A DNA stretch of 38,610 nt from Acidobacteriota bacterium (GTDB taxonomy: Bacteria; Acidobacteriota; Terriglobia; Terriglobales; Acidobacteriaceae). The position numbers and the translations under genes were made by a program. Where the stretch lies: NCBI GenBank assembly GCA_018268775.1, contig JAFDVV010000069.1:1-38610 (forward strand), read 5' to 3'. The notes under the pieces are model-generated. The model did no database searches, was not told where the DNA came from, and was given only the letters and a program-made list of their open reading frames with translations. Below are positions 25,109 through 33,509 of this stretch, piece after piece. Each line of letters begins with the position of its first letter. Position 1 is the stretch's first letter.

Positions 25109-25834
25109 ATGCGGCGAGTCGCAATTGTTCCTATACTAGCGTTTCTTCTGGCATCGCTGAGTGCCTGCCGGGCCAACAAACCCAGTCCTGGGCCGCCTTC
25201 TGCCGCTGTTACAGGAAGAGACGAAGCAACCCCCGCTCCGGTTCCCTCGTTGCCGGACGGGAGTCTTCAAAACGACACTCGTCCACTCATCGTTTGTTTC
25301 GGCGATAGCCTTACGGCTGGATATGGTACGGAGGCCGGACAGAGCTATCCCGATTACCTTCAGACCGATCTGGACAAGAAGGGGTATGCCTACCGGGTTG
25401 TCAACGCAGGCATAAGCGGCAACACGACCAAAGATGGCGTCGAGCGTATAGCGTCGATCATTACCATGAAACCCGCGCTGGTTGTGGTGGAGTTTGGAGG
25501 TAACGATGGCCTGCGCGGGCTTCGCATCGCCGATACACGCGCCAACCTCGACAAGATCGTCTCCACGCTCAAAGAGAGCGGCACAAAGGTCGTTCTGGCT
25601 GGCATTACGCTTCCGCCGGACTACGGCCCCGACTACATCAAACAGTTCAACGAAACATACTCACTACTTGCCGCCAAGTACCGTGTACCCGTACAGCCCT
25701 TCCTGCTCAAGGGTGTCTTCGGCGTCGACGGCATGATGCAGGCCGATCGCACGCACGCCACATCCGAAGGGAACAAGATTGTTGCGCAGAATGTTCTTTC
25801 GCTGATTCAGCCGCTGTTGAAGAAGACGCCTTAG
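25109..25834 (+). CDS. tesA: SGNH/GDSL lipoprotein esterase, TesA-like
   Basis: A 241-residue lipoprotein (lipobox LSAC, acylated Cys20) with a Pro-rich linker and an SGNH hydrolase domain. Visible blocks are CFGDSLTAGYG (Ser67), NAGISGNTT, EFGGNDGLRG (Asn132) and DRTHATSEG (Asp213, His216). E. coli TesA is a periplasmic thioesterase/lysophospholipase; here the lipobox suggests membrane anchoring. Divergent placement from ybbA-ybbP matches the E. coli locus and supports a shared envelope-lipid role. Its stop overlaps the truB stop (TTAG), with the two genes converging. Confidence 0.92.
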   Translation: MRRVAIVPILAFLLASLSACRANKPSPGPPSAAVTGRDEATPAPVPSLPDGSLQNDTRPLIVCFGDSLTAGYGTEAGQSYPDYLQTDLDKKGYAYRVVNAGISGNTTKDGVERIASIITMKPALVVVEFGGNDGLRGLRIADTRANLDKIVSTLKESGTKVVLAGITLPPDYGPDYIKQFNETYSLLAAKYRVPVQPFLLKGVFGVDGMMQADRTHATSEGNKIVAQNVLSLIQPLLKKTP

Positions 25835-26703
25835 CCCATCACCACGACAGGCTGCATCAGTGTTCCGGCAACGCGGCGTCCGATCGCCAGCAGATCGACC
25901 GGGCTGGTAAATATCTTTATCAGCGGCGATTGCGAGAAATCAGGCAGATTGACCTGCATTCCATTACGCAGCTTCCCCGCCGTGTGGTCGTCTACCGTAA
26001 CGCATGGCATCTCCGGCAGAATTGTGCGAGGGTGCGGAAGCCTTGCCCGAATGGTGTCGGGCGAAAGCGTCTTGAGTTCGTCCACAGTAATCGCCTGCGC
26101 TAATGTAAAGGGACCAGCCTGGATCCGTCGCAGCTCGGAGAGGTGTGCGCCGCACCCTGCCAACTGCCCAAGTTCATGAGCGACGGAGCGAACATAGCCC
26201 CCAGCCGAGACGCGCATCGTGAAAGCTGCTTCATCGTCTGCAAGAGACTGTAGCTCGAAGCTGTGAACGGTGATGCGCGCCGGTTTGACTGGCACCTCGG
26301 CCCCGGCGCGGGCCAGCTTATGCGCGGGAACACCCTGAATCTTTTTTGCGGAGTAGACAGGTGGAACCTGGTCAATCTCGCCGTGAAAGCGCCTGGCCAG
26401 TTCGCGCAGAGCATTGAGGGTAAGCGCCAAAGATGCCGGCTGCGTCGTCGCTTCTCCCTCCGCATCAAACGTATCCGTTGCGAAGCCGAAACGAATTCTG
26501 CCCTCGTAGCTCTTCTCCGCCGCTCCAAAAAACTGTGCGAGCCGCGTGTACTTGCCAAGCAGAAGCGGTAACACTCCCGTTGCCATCGGGTCAAGCGTTC
26601 CCATATGCCCGATCGAGCGCTCACCCGACGCGCGCCGCACGATGGCTACCACGTCATGAGACGTCATACCGGCAGGTTTGTCGATTACAAGAAGTCCGTT
26701 CAT
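25831..26703 (-). CDS. truB: tRNA pseudouridine(55) synthase
   Basis: A 290-residue TruB making pseudouridine 55 in the T-loop of tRNAs. It starts NGLLVIDKPAGMTSHDVV and carries the catalytic loop HMGTLDPMATGVLPL (Asp38). Further family blocks are VPPVYSAKKIQG and SAGGYVRSVAHELG. It is the last gene of the run queD-queD-folE-truB, 20 bp after folE, though TAAACT ten bases ahead of its ATG might also give it its own start. Confidence 0.96.
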   Translation of the reverse strand: MNGLLVIDKPAGMTSHDVVAIVRRASGERSIGHMGTLDPMATGVLPLLLGKYTRLAQFFGAAEKSYEGRIRFGFATDTFDAEGEATTQPASLALTLNALRELARRFHGEIDQVPPVYSAKKIQGVPAHKLARAGAEVPVKPARITVHSFELQSLADDEAAFTMRVSAGGYVRSVAHELGQLAGCGAHLSELRRIQAGPFTLAQAITVDELKTLSPDTIRARLPHPRTILPEMPCVTVDDHTAGKLRNGMQVNLPDFSQSPLIKIFTSPVDLLAIGRRVAGTLMQPVVVMG

Positions 26704-26723
26704 CCCACCGCTTAGTTTACCGG

Positions 26724-27371
26724 CTAAATGCCGTTGCCGCTGCGTCGCACAAGTGAGAGAAACTCGTTGCGGGTCTGCAATTGCGTCTTGAAGACTCCGA
26801 GCATGGCCGAGGTGACTGTGCTTGAGTGCTGCTTCTCGACACCGCGCATCATCATGCAGAGATGCTGGGCCTCAAGGATGACCGCAACTCCCTGCGGATT
26901 TATGGCTTCGGTAATGGCCTCGCCGATCTGCCGCGTCAGCCGCTCCTGTACTTGAAGCCTGCGCGCAAAGACATCGACCAGCCGCGGAATCTTGCTAAGC
27001 CCGATCACTTTTCCATTGGGAACATAGGCAACGTGCGCCTTGCCGAAGAACGGCAGCAGGTGGTGCTCGCACATAGAGAAGAACTCGACATCCTTGACGA
27101 TCACCATCTCGTCGTAATCGACGTCGAAGAGCGCTTCGTGCAGAACATCCGTGATGTTCATGTTGTAGCCGCGCGTCAAAAAGGCCATTGCCTTCTCCAT
27201 GCGCTCGGGCGTTCGCAGCAGGCCGTCGCGGCTGGGATCTTCGCCAACCCGGGTCAGGATCTCCCGGTACAGGTCCTGTGTGGAAAACTCGGAGAGAGTG
27301 GGAGCTTCAAGCGCTGTATTTGTGCTGGCCATAGTGTGGGCCTTTCTTATGTTTTTCTGATCGCCGTTCAT
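26724..27371 (-). CDS. folE: GTP cyclohydrolase I
   Basis: A 215-residue enzyme converting GTP to dihydroneopterin triphosphate. Zinc ligands appear in [14 protein letters not shown] (Cys101, His104) and [11 protein letters not shown] (Cys172), with [17 protein letters not shown] between. The start at 27371 has GGAG five bases upstream and overlaps the preceding paralog's stop as ATGA; an inner ATG at 27332 is an alternative. Its product is the substrate of QueD/PTPS enzymes, encoded twice just upstream, so the cluster makes a reduced pterin for queuosine or a pterin cofactor. Confidence 0.96.
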   Translation of the reverse strand: MNGDQKNIRKAHTMASTNTALEAPTLSEFSTQDLYREILTRVGEDPSRDGLLRTPERMEKAMAFLTRGYNMNITDVLHEALFDVDYDEMVIVKDVEFFSMCEHHLLPFFGKAHVAYVPNGKVIGLSKIPRLVDVFARRLQVQERLTRQIGEAITEAINPQGVAVILEAQHLCMMMRGVEKQHSSTVTSAMLGVFKTQLQTRNEFLSLVRRSGNGI

Positions 27372-27796
27372 AGCGCTCCGGCACCTGGCGTCGTTCCACC
27401 GGCGTAATCGAACGAGTTGTTACTGGTCTCCTCCACATGAACACGCTCCAGACGTGCCATCGGAAAGCCGGCAAAGATGCGATGCGCCTCTATGGATAGA
27501 TTCTCGGTGGTCGAGACTCGATTCGCAAAACATGCAAGTGTATTGAGGTTCGTTTGGTCGAAACGATCAAGGAGGTTCTTCTTCGCAAAGGCATCCAGAT
27601 CGCCCAGGTTGCAGACCATCCCCGCCACAGGGTCGACCTGCCCGCTGAAAGTCACCTGGACTGTGTAGTTGTGCCCGTGACCATGTGGATTGTTGCACTT
27701 GCCGTAAACCTCGCGGTTGCGCCGCTCGTCGAAGGCATCGCTATGCAGTCGATGCGAGGCGCTGAAATGATAGCGGCGTGACAGGTAGGCCTTCAT
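27368..27796 (-). CDS. PTPS/QueD-family protein, paralog with altered catalytic site
   Basis: A 142-residue 6-pyruvoyl-tetrahydropterin synthase fold. Zinc ligands are present (His15 in FSASHRL, His40 and His42 in PHGHGHNY), as are the catalytic Cys34 (YGKCNNP) and substrate Glu123. However, the Asp-His pair of the family reads FDQTNLN: Asp80 then Gln81. Loss of this His should upset the usual proton relay, so the reaction may differ from that of its neighbour. It overlaps both neighbours by four bases (ATGA). The GKCNN-x-x-GHGHNY style is closer to animal-type PTPS than to E. coli QueD. Confidence 0.88.
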   Translation of the reverse strand: MKAYLSRRYHFSASHRLHSDAFDERRNREVYGKCNNPHGHGHNYTVQVTFSGQVDPVAGMVCNLGDLDAFAKKNLLDRFDQTNLNTLACFANRVSTTENLSIEAHRIFAGFPMARLERVHVEETSNNSFDYAGGTTPGAGAL

Positions 27797-28206
27797 GCCT
27801 TCTCCCCATAAAAATCTGCAAAGAGGTCGGGCATCTCGTAGACGCGAACACGGTGCAATCGCGCGTTGGGAATCTTTCCATCAAGCCGGTTCCAGATGGC
27901 GATCGCGATGTTTTCAGTCGTCGGAACCGCGGTGCGAAACTCGGGTACCTCAAGGTTCAGGTGGCGATGGTCGTAGACGCTGACAACTTCGCGCTCCAGG
28001 ATGTCTTTCAGCTCTTTCAGATCGACCACAAACCCTGAGACGGGATCCACTTCACCCGTTACCGTGACTTCAAGCGTGTAGTTATGGCCGTGGCCGTTGC
28101 GGTTGGCGCACTTGCCGAAGACACGCCAGTTTTCCTCATCGCTCCAACTCTCCACCCAGTAATAATGAGCAGCGGAAAACTCTGCCTTGCGCGTTAGAAA
28201 GATCAT
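27793..28206 (-). CDS. queD: 6-pyruvoyl/6-carboxy-tetrahydropterin synthase, intact paralog
   Basis: A 137-residue PTPS/QueD enzyme with all catalytic residues readable: zinc ligands His14, His39 and His41 (FSAAHYY, RNGHGHNY), Cys33 (FGKCANR), the Asp79-His80 pair in VYDHRHLNL, and Glu124 in RVYEMPD. It would turn dihydroneopterin triphosphate into 6-carboxytetrahydropterin (queuosine route) or 6-pyruvoyltetrahydropterin. The animal-like GKC motif leaves both open. It is the first of three overlapping pterin genes. No queC, queE or preQ riboswitch is in the window. Confidence 0.92.
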   Translation of the reverse strand: MIFLTRKAEFSAAHYYWVESWSDEENWRVFGKCANRNGHGHNYTLEVTVTGEVDPVSGFVVDLKELKDILEREVVSVYDHRHLNLEVPEFRTAVPTTENIAIAIWNRLDGKIPNARLHRVRVYEMPDLFADFYGEKA

Positions 28207-28259
28207 TCTTTGCTCTCAACCTGTTAGACGACTATTAGACACAGCGGACGCTTTCGAGG

Positions 28260-29339
28260 TTACAGATCGGTCTTGTAACTGCGTCCCTTCCATTCCACCG
28301 ACCGGTGGAGGCGATGCTGAATGGTGCTTCGAACCAGCAGAAGCACAAACAAAGGTACCCCGAGGATCGATACCGCTACATCGAACGATGGGAAGTTCGA
28401 CCGCGCCACTCTCGCATAGAAACGCCAGAGCGTTCGTGCCCATATCAGAAGCAACGCCCCCCGCTGCCAGTTTACGAGCCGTGGGACTCCGAGCGCCAAC
28501 GCCGGTAGCCCGAAGAAAAGCAGCAGGTCGAGAACCCGCCATGCTGCCAGATAAAGCGGTCGGGGAAAGAGCGCCGCCAGGTTTTTGGTCCATCCCTCGA
28601 TCATGTCTGCTGTAGTGCGATACATGCGCGTCGAAAGCGCCTCGGGCGCGTAGCGGAAACGGATTGGATGACGGCTTCTCTTGAAGCTGCGGGCCAGCGC
28701 AACATCTTCAAGCACGTCTTTACCGACCGCTCGATGACCGCCAACCGAAAAGTACGCATCGCCTTTGACGAGTAAAAACTGTCCATTTGCAGCGGCGATC
28801 CGGCGCTCCGGGTCGTTGACCTCCTGCATCCTGTAAACGCTGGCAAGCTCCGAAAAAACCAACGGCATCACAGCGCGCTGCCAAAAACCCGAGACCAGTT
28901 GACGGGGTGAGTAGGAAAGTAACTCCACCCTATGCCGTTCAGCCTCGCGGATAGACCGCGATAGGTCGTTCGTCTGATGCACTGTGTCCGCATCGGTAAA
29001 GAGCAGCCATGCTCCCCGGGCGGCCTGTGCGCCGGCCCAGCAGGCGTTGTTCTTGCCGGTGAAACCGCCCCGGGCGCTCTGATCCAGTGCCGGGGCGTCG
29101 ATGACGACGATTCCAGCCTGCCTTACAGCCAATTGGGTGGCAATAGCGCGAGTCGAATCCGTTGAATCGTCGTTGACTACGATCAGCTCCCAGTGCCGTC
29201 CCAACTCAAAGCCCGGCTCAGATTGACTGACCAGTGAACCGAGACAAGCAGGTAACGACGCCTCTTCGTTGCGTGCAGGGATGATCACGGAGAGTTCCAT
29301 CTCCTGTTTTTGTATGTTCGTTTCGGCGTCCTGGGTCAC
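28260..29339 (-). CDS. Family 2 glycosyltransferase, membrane-bound (HpnB/CrtQ-like)
   Basis: A 359-residue GT-A glycosyltransferase. It shows LSVIIPARNEEASLPACL, VNDDSTDST, GGFTGKNNACWAGAQAARG, the metal-binding FTDADT, and LEDVALARSFKR in the acceptor loop. Two or three C-terminal membrane helices follow (about 265-345). This layout matches hopene-associated HpnB and carotenoid CrtQ-type transferases, which glycosylate membrane lipids; the acceptor here is unknown. The start is uncertain: GTG at 29339, eight bases after TATAAT (leaderless), or ATG at 29300, directly abutting CAGGAG. The pterin genes follow 53 bp downstream. Confidence 0.88.
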   Translation of the reverse strand: MTQDAETNIQKQEMELSVIIPARNEEASLPACLGSLVSQSEPGFELGRHWELIVVNDDSTDSTRAIATQLAVRQAGIVVIDAPALDQSARGGFTGKNNACWAGAQAARGAWLLFTDADTVHQTNDLSRSIREAERHRVELLSYSPRQLVSGFWQRAVMPLVFSELASVYRMQEVNDPERRIAAANGQFLLVKGDAYFSVGGHRAVGKDVLEDVALARSFKRSRHPIRFRYAPEALSTRMYRTTADMIEGWTKNLAALFPRPLYLAAWRVLDLLLFFGLPALALGVPRLVNWQRGALLLIWARTLWRFYARVARSNFPSFDVAVSILGVPLFVLLLVRSTIQHRLHRSVEWKGRSYKTDL

Positions 29340-29370
29340 GACTTCGTATTATAGGAATGTGGAGGCCTTG
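29340..29370. promoter_or_regulatory. Overlapping divergent -10 boxes in a 31-bp gap
   Basis: Minus-strand TATAAT (29348-29353) ends eight bases before the glycosyltransferase GTG. The same bases read TATTAT on the plus strand (29347-29352). GGAGG (29361-29365) then gives the rightward gene a normal ribosome site. The two promoters cannot be occupied together, so the genes may be expressed in opposition. Confidence 0.4.
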
Positions 29371-29859
29371 GTGCGGAGAGCGTTAGTTTTTCTGTCGTTG
29401 ATGCTGCCGGTCATTGGATCGGCCGGTTGCGATCGAGGACAGCATCCTGAGCGGGTCAACAAGATGGCCCCCCAGTTTTCCATCAGCGACGGGTCGCAGT
29501 CGGCTGACCTGTCGCAGCTCAGAGGCAAGGTGGTTCTGCTCAACTTCTGGGCCTCATGGTGCGCGCCGTGCATCGAAGAGCTCCCTTCCTTGATGGAACT
29601 CCATCGACGGATGCCACAGGTGGCCATCGTCACCATCAGCATGGACGAGGACGCCGACGCGTATCGGCGATTCATCGCGAAAAATCACATCGATCTGCTC
29701 ACCGTCCGCGACCCTTCTCAAAAGATCCAAACGATGTATGGCACGGTGCAGATTCCCGAAACCTATGTCATTGACCGGCAAGGAATGCTGCGGCGCAAGT
29801 TCGTCTCGGCCCAGAACTGGACCAGTCCAGAGATCATGGAATACCTGTCGAAGCTCTAA
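29371..29859 (+). CDS. TlpA-like thioredoxin-fold lipoprotein
   Basis: A 162-residue lipoprotein (lipobox GSAGC, Cys20) carrying a TlpA/ResA-type thioredoxin domain. The active site is FWASWCAPCIEELP (Cys64, Cys67), preceded by LRGKVVLLN, with the cis-Pro region in VQIPETYVIDRQG. Such proteins reduce disulfides on the outer face of the membrane, often for cytochrome c maturation. No ccm gene is present here. The GTG at 29371 is chosen for its GGAGG five bases upstream; upstream in-frame starts lack a ribosome site. Its stop overlaps that of the converging HAD gene. Confidence 0.9.
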   Translation: MRRALVFLSLMLPVIGSAGCDRGQHPERVNKMAPQFSISDGSQSADLSQLRGKVVLLNFWASWCAPCIEELPSLMELHRRMPQVAIVTISMDEDADAYRRFIAKNHIDLLTVRDPSQKIQTMYGTVQIPETYVIDRQGMLRRKFVSAQNWTSPEIMEYLSKL

Positions 29860-30467
29860 CCCTGCGACGATCGTACCGGCGACCAGACCTTGCGGATATC
29901 GTGGCTGCGCATTCCCGCTCTGCGGGCGGCCTCAAGCCCCTCGTCTGAGTCTTCGAAGACGACCACACGTTCGGGTTTCACACGCATACGGCGAGCGGCT
30001 TCGATGTACACGTCCGGGGCAGGCTTCGCGTGCTTCACATCGTCGGCGGTAACGATCGTGTAAAAGAGGGGCCTAAGACGGGTTGCTATGAGGGTTGCTT
30101 CGACGTTTTTCCTGACGCCGTTTGAGGCGACTGCCATTGGAACCTTCCCAAACCAGTCACGGGCAACATCGGCGACAACCTTAATCTCCTGGATGAGGTT
30201 TACCCCTGCAAGATACGCATCGTTCACACGTTCGTAGAAATCTTTACGAATCAAGGATTCAACCTTGAAGTCAGCCTCGTAGGCATCCAAGAGGTCTTCC
30301 GGGCCGAATCCGTGGCGCGGGTGATACCACTCGGGCGGCATCGTCAAGCCCAACGGTGCCAGCGCCTCCTGAATGGAGTAGAGGTGTGCTCCAGCGCTGT
30401 CGACCAGGGTACCGTCGCAGTCGAAGACGAGAGCGTCGAACGTGCCGCTTTCAAGAACAAAGGACAT
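29856..30467 (-). CDS. HAD-superfamily phosphatase/phosphomutase-like protein
   Basis: A 203-residue HAD hydrolase with a helical cap: motif I FDCDGTLVDS (Asp16, Asp18), motif II AVASNG, motif III Lys in KHAKPAPDVYIEAA, and motif IV VVFEDSDEG. This matches the beta-phosphoglucomutase/GS1-like branch acting on sugar phosphates; the substrate is not readable. ATG at 30467 is chosen, with TAGAAT ten bases upstream and no Shine-Dalgarno; the longer frame to 30500 has no support. About 235 bp of non-coding sequence separate it from the SDR gene. Confidence 0.9.
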   Translation of the reverse strand: MSFVLESGTFDALVFDCDGTLVDSAGAHLYSIQEALAPLGLTMPPEWYHPRHGFGPEDLLDAYEADFKVESLIRKDFYERVNDAYLAGVNLIQEIKVVADVARDWFGKVPMAVASNGVRKNVEATLIATRLRPLFYTIVTADDVKHAKPAPDVYIEAARRMRVKPERVVVFEDSDEGLEAARRAGMRSHDIRKVWSPVRSSQG

Positions 30468-30702
30468 GGTGCTTTGAATTCTACTTGCCGGAAAAATCAA
30501 GATATCCCCACCAACTCATACGAATACGTGCAAAGCATTACAAATAAAGATGGAATTTGGATGGTTCCAGGATCCGGAAGGACTCAGGCTTCCTTAGCGC
30601 AGGTCGACAACTTGACGGTATCGGCCAGGAAGGGACGAATCGGCCCACCGTACCTATGCACCGCGGTTCCCCGGCCTGCGGTGCCGTTTACCCGGTCTCC
30701 TG
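30468..30702. other. Intergenic region downstream of the SDR gene
   Basis: About 235 bp between the SDR stop and the HAD start, both read leftward. TAGAAT (minus strand, 30478-30483) may be the -10 box of the HAD gene. CACCGC/GCGGTG near 30660-30685 could form a weak stem without a T-run. No gene seen. Confidence 0.35.
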
Positions 30703-31479
30703 CTACTGGTTGACTCCGCTTGCGAGGAAGCCCCCGTCGACGACAAGAATCTCTCCAGTGACAAATGTGGACGCGTCGCTAGCAAGGTAGATGGCAGCGC
30801 CGATCAGCTCCTCGGTCTTGCCGAAGCGGCCCATGGGTGTGCGCATAAGGAGTTCCTGCCCCCGAGGGCTTTCGTCGAGCAGCTTCTGGTTGAGCGCGGT
30901 GCGAAAGACGCCTGGAGCAATGGCGTTGACAGTTACGCCACGCGAGCTCCACTCGACGGCCAGTGACTTTGTGAGCGCGCCGACGGCTGCTTTGCTGGTG
31001 GCGTAGGCCGTGACTTCCTTGAGCGAAACAAAGCTGTTGAGCGAAGCGATGTTGACGATCCGACCATAGCCGCGATCGAGCATGTGCTTGCCGAATATCT
31101 GGCAGGCGCGCAACGTCCCGGTCACGTTGGTGTCCATGATGTCGTTCCATGTCTCTTCGGAGACGGTGAGCGTAGGCTCACGCTTGATCTTGCCCGCCGA
31201 GTTGATGAGGATATCGACCTTACCGAACTCTTTGACGGTTCCGTCGAGCAGGGCTTCAAGCGAGGCGCGATCTCCGACATCCGAGGCAATGCGTAGAGAG
31301 CGGCGGCCTTTGGCCTCAATGGCCTTTGCGGCCTCCTCAACCTGTTCGGCGCGGCGCGAGGTAGCGACAACATCAGCCCCAGATTCTGCCAGTCCAATCG
31401 CCATTGCGAGGCCAATGCCTGAGGTTCCGCCTACCACTACGGCGGTCTTGCCGGTCAGATCGAACAGGGAGTGCGCCAT
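30703..31479 (-). CDS. SDR oxidoreductase, candidate fructuronate reductase (aldonate dehydrogenase)
   Basis: A 258-residue classical short-chain dehydrogenase: NAD(P) loop GGTSGIG (18-24), NSAG (93-96), catalytic Ser146, Tyr159 and Lys163 (YATSK), and the usual VNAIAPG and VTGEILVVDGG ends. It resembles gluconate 5-dehydrogenase, KduD and the SDR-type mannonate oxidoreductase known in Bacillus. It ends the operon larA-like, uxaE, gntK, SDR. Fructuronate-to-mannonate reduction would fill the one missing step there, but this is inferred from position. SD AGAGAGGA is near the ATG. Confidence 0.9.
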   Translation of the reverse strand: MAHSLFDLTGKTAVVVGGTSGIGLAMAIGLAESGADVVATSRRAEQVEEAAKAIEAKGRRSLRIASDVGDRASLEALLDGTVKEFGKVDILINSAGKIKREPTLTVSEETWNDIMDTNVTGTLRACQIFGKHMLDRGYGRIVNIASLNSFVSLKEVTAYATSKAAVGALTKSLAVEWSSRGVTVNAIAPGVFRTALNQKLLDESPRGQELLMRTPMGRFGKTEELIGAAIYLASDASTFVTGEILVVDGGFLASGVNQ

Positions 31480-31494
31480 GAAATTCCTCTCTTC

Positions 31495-32004
31495 TTACAA
31501 AGTCGTCTTCGTGTTTTCGGAAATGTGCTTCAGGATGCTGTCGACAACCCGATCCGGAGCACGATCATTCACTATACGCAAGGCATCGGCCGGGGGTTCG
31601 AGCGTGTCGAACTGACTCTTAAGCAGGTTGGGGTTCATAAACTCATGGTGCCGCGCGGCAAGCCGCTCGGCGAGAAGTTCGGCCGATCCATCGAGCCATA
31701 CAAAGTGAACCGTCCCTTCGGGCATGCCCGAAGCGAGTGTCTCGCGATATTTTTGTTTGAGGGCGGAGCAGGCGAGCACACCGCTCTTCGCTTCCCTGTA
31801 CCAGCCGCGCATAAGCTGGTTGAGAGTTTCCAGCCAGGGCTGGCGGTCGTCGTCGTTGAGCGGCTGACCCGAGGCCATCTTCCGCTTGTTGGCGGGGGGA
31901 TGGTAGTCGTCTGCATCGGCGAAGACCGCGCCTGTCCGCTGCGCCAGCAGCTCACCAATGGTCGACTTGCCTGAGCCTGTAACCCCCATGAGGACTACGA
32001 TCAT
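31495..32004 (-). CDS. gntK: Gluconokinase
   Basis: A 169-residue GntK-type kinase phosphorylating gluconate to 6-phosphogluconate. Walker A is GVTGSGKST (7-15), followed by FADADDYHPPANKRKMASG, the typical gluconate-site loop, and LDGSAELLAERLAARHHEFMNP. The ATG at 32004 has GGAG about ten bases upstream; the longer frame reads through a REP-like repeat and is rejected. It lies 15 bp before the SDR gene and after uxaE. Its presence in a uronate operon is unusual and suggests that gluconate, not KDG, is the intermediate. Confidence 0.95.
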   Translation of the reverse strand: MIVVLMGVTGSGKSTIGELLAQRTGAVFADADDYHPPANKRKMASGQPLNDDDRQPWLETLNQLMRGWYREAKSGVLACSALKQKYRETLASGMPEGTVHFVWLDGSAELLAERLAARHHEFMNPNLLKSQFDTLEPPADALRIVNDRAPDRVVDSILKHISENTKTTL

Positions 32005-32047
32005 TCGCGCGCGCTCCGGTTGGGTACGTAGAGAGTGGACGGCCGAG

Positions 32048-32095
32048 AAGCAGCTCTCTCCACTCCGCTTCGCTCCGGTCGAGATGACACATCTT
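32048..32095 (-). repeat. REP-like repeat between uxaE and gntK
   Basis: On the minus strand: GTGTCATCTCGACCGGAGCG, AAGCGGAGTGGAGAG and AGCTGCTT. It has the conserved GTCAT left end and CTGCTT right end of the family, with GGAGCG-AAG-CGGAG as core. Located within an operon, it could form an mRNA hairpin between the two genes. Confidence 0.75.
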
Positions 32096-32131
32096 TGTGG
32101 GAAGTGATGTAACTCATTGCTGAAACCATCT

Positions 32132-33400
32132 CTATGATCCCAGAAAGACGGGCCGGATGTGTCTATCAAAGAGATTCGTTGTCACATTTCTTGCAACCAC
32201 GTCTTCGTTGGCTTCCAGTGCCTTCAGGTAACGATCGCCCATCCTGGCCGCTACCTTGAAGCCGACGTGCAGCAACTGACGCAGGCTGGCGTTGTATGCC
32301 GGGTTGGACTGATCGTGGCGGAGCGCCGAGACAAACCGGCTGCTGGTCCACCGGTCGACCTCCTCGGGCGATGGCAGCTTTGCAACATCGATGTCGATGA
32401 CGGTTGCGTAGGGCGCGCAGAGCTCTTCGCGGTGGCCGAAGGCCTCCCGGTAGACTTCTTTTGCGATAGCGAGCCCCGAACCTCCAGCCTCTGCAAGGCC
32501 AATGACCTCCTCAAGCCATGTCGTCCCCGCTGTCTTGAGGTGGACACCTGCGCCGGACTTCGTAAGCGCTTCGTGGATGGACTTGTAGATCGAGAACTTG
32601 TCGGACCCGGAGTGAACACTGAGCTTGAGGCCGGCGGGCAAACCGTACGTCTTCACGGCAAATGCGATGGTGGCAATGTCTTCGTTGAACTCTCGCTCGA
32701 ACTGCTGGACGTCGCCAACATAGTCGACACCTTTGTTAAAGCGGCCAGTGAACTTTGGCGCGATGGTTTGGATGGGAATCTTCTCGTCGGCAATGGCAGC
32801 GAGGATAATAAGCAGCTCGACGGGTGTCTGCGGCGAGTCGGTCTCGTCCATCGATATCTCGGGAATGAAGTTGCCGGCCCCCTTCTTTTCGACGAGAAAG
32901 CGGAAGATGCGGGCGGCATCCTGCACGGCGGCAAGGAATTTATTGGCAATGGCGGTGACGAAGATGGGATTGGTGTGAAATGGCTCCGCGATGCCTGGAA
33001 TCGCCACGGTGCCGATAAGTTCCGGGTGGCGAACGACAAAGGCCGCCACATCTGCTGGGTCGGCAGGCTTTCCGATCATCTCGGCGACATCAAGCGTGAA
33101 AAAATCGCAGGGTGCCAGAAAGCGCTCGACCGTGTTCAGGTTTATATGGTCGGCGTCGAGAAAGTAAGGCTTCGTCCAACCCAGCTCCATGACGGCGGCA
33201 TCGGCCGCCCTGCGCGTCTGCGCGGGATCACTGCCAATGATGTTGTGCTCTCGGTTGGATTTGTTCCAGACCGGTGAGACTTCAACACCTGCTTCAAGCG
33301 CCTTTGCACAGGCTGCAAGCTGCGCCTTCGCCTGATGAGCGAACCTGTCACCGACCCCAATCGAAAATCTGGAAAGTTGTCCTGCTTTGCCAATACCCAT
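32132..33400 (-). CDS. uxaE: Tagaturonate 3-epimerase UxaE
   Basis: A 422-residue protein matching the UxaE family (tagaturonate epimerase, first defined in Thermotoga), converting D-tagaturonate to D-fructuronate. It opens with FSIGVGDRFAHQAKAQ, continues EVSPVWNKSNREHNIIGS, then KPYFLDADHINLNTVERF, a metal-site candidate, and KLSVHSGSDKFSIYK. It ends with the family-typical ARMGDRYLKALEANEDVV and NVTTNLFDRHIRPVFLG. With UxaC it merges the galacturonate and glucuronate branches. AGGA lies about eleven bases upstream of the ATG. It is preceded by the LarA-like gene (109 bp gap). Confidence 0.92.
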   Translation of the reverse strand: MGIGKAGQLSRFSIGVGDRFAHQAKAQLAACAKALEAGVEVSPVWNKSNREHNIIGSDPAQTRRAADAAVMELGWTKPYFLDADHINLNTVERFLAPCDFFTLDVAEMIGKPADPADVAAFVVRHPELIGTVAIPGIAEPFHTNPIFVTAIANKFLAAVQDAARIFRFLVEKKGAGNFIPEISMDETDSPQTPVELLIILAAIADEKIPIQTIAPKFTGRFNKGVDYVGDVQQFEREFNEDIATIAFAVKTYGLPAGLKLSVHSGSDKFSIYKSIHEALTKSGAGVHLKTAGTTWLEEVIGLAEAGGSGLAIAKEVYREAFGHREELCAPYATVIDIDVAKLPSPEEVDRWTSSRFVSALRHDQSNPAYNASLRQLLHVGFKVAARMGDRYLKALEANEDVVARNVTTNLFDRHIRPVFLGS

Positions 33401-33509
33401 TCGTTAGTTTTCCTATCCAATGTGGTCCAACCACTTTCAGGGACCAGCATACTCAATCCCGTCCACCCAGGCAACAGAGAAACGACGGAGTAGTAACTGG
33501 GAACTGAAA

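Noticed and set aside
28207..28259. preQ riboswitch ahead of the pterin genes
   Set aside because: The gap is only 53 bp and shows no recognisable aptamer pattern.
32005..32169. N-terminal extension of gluconokinase
   Set aside because: It is translation of a REP-like repeat and spacer; the Walker A region starts right at the ATG at 32004.
32159..33277. 372-residue plus-strand frame opposite uxaE
   Set aside because: Antisense shadow of a recognised gene with no motif of its own.
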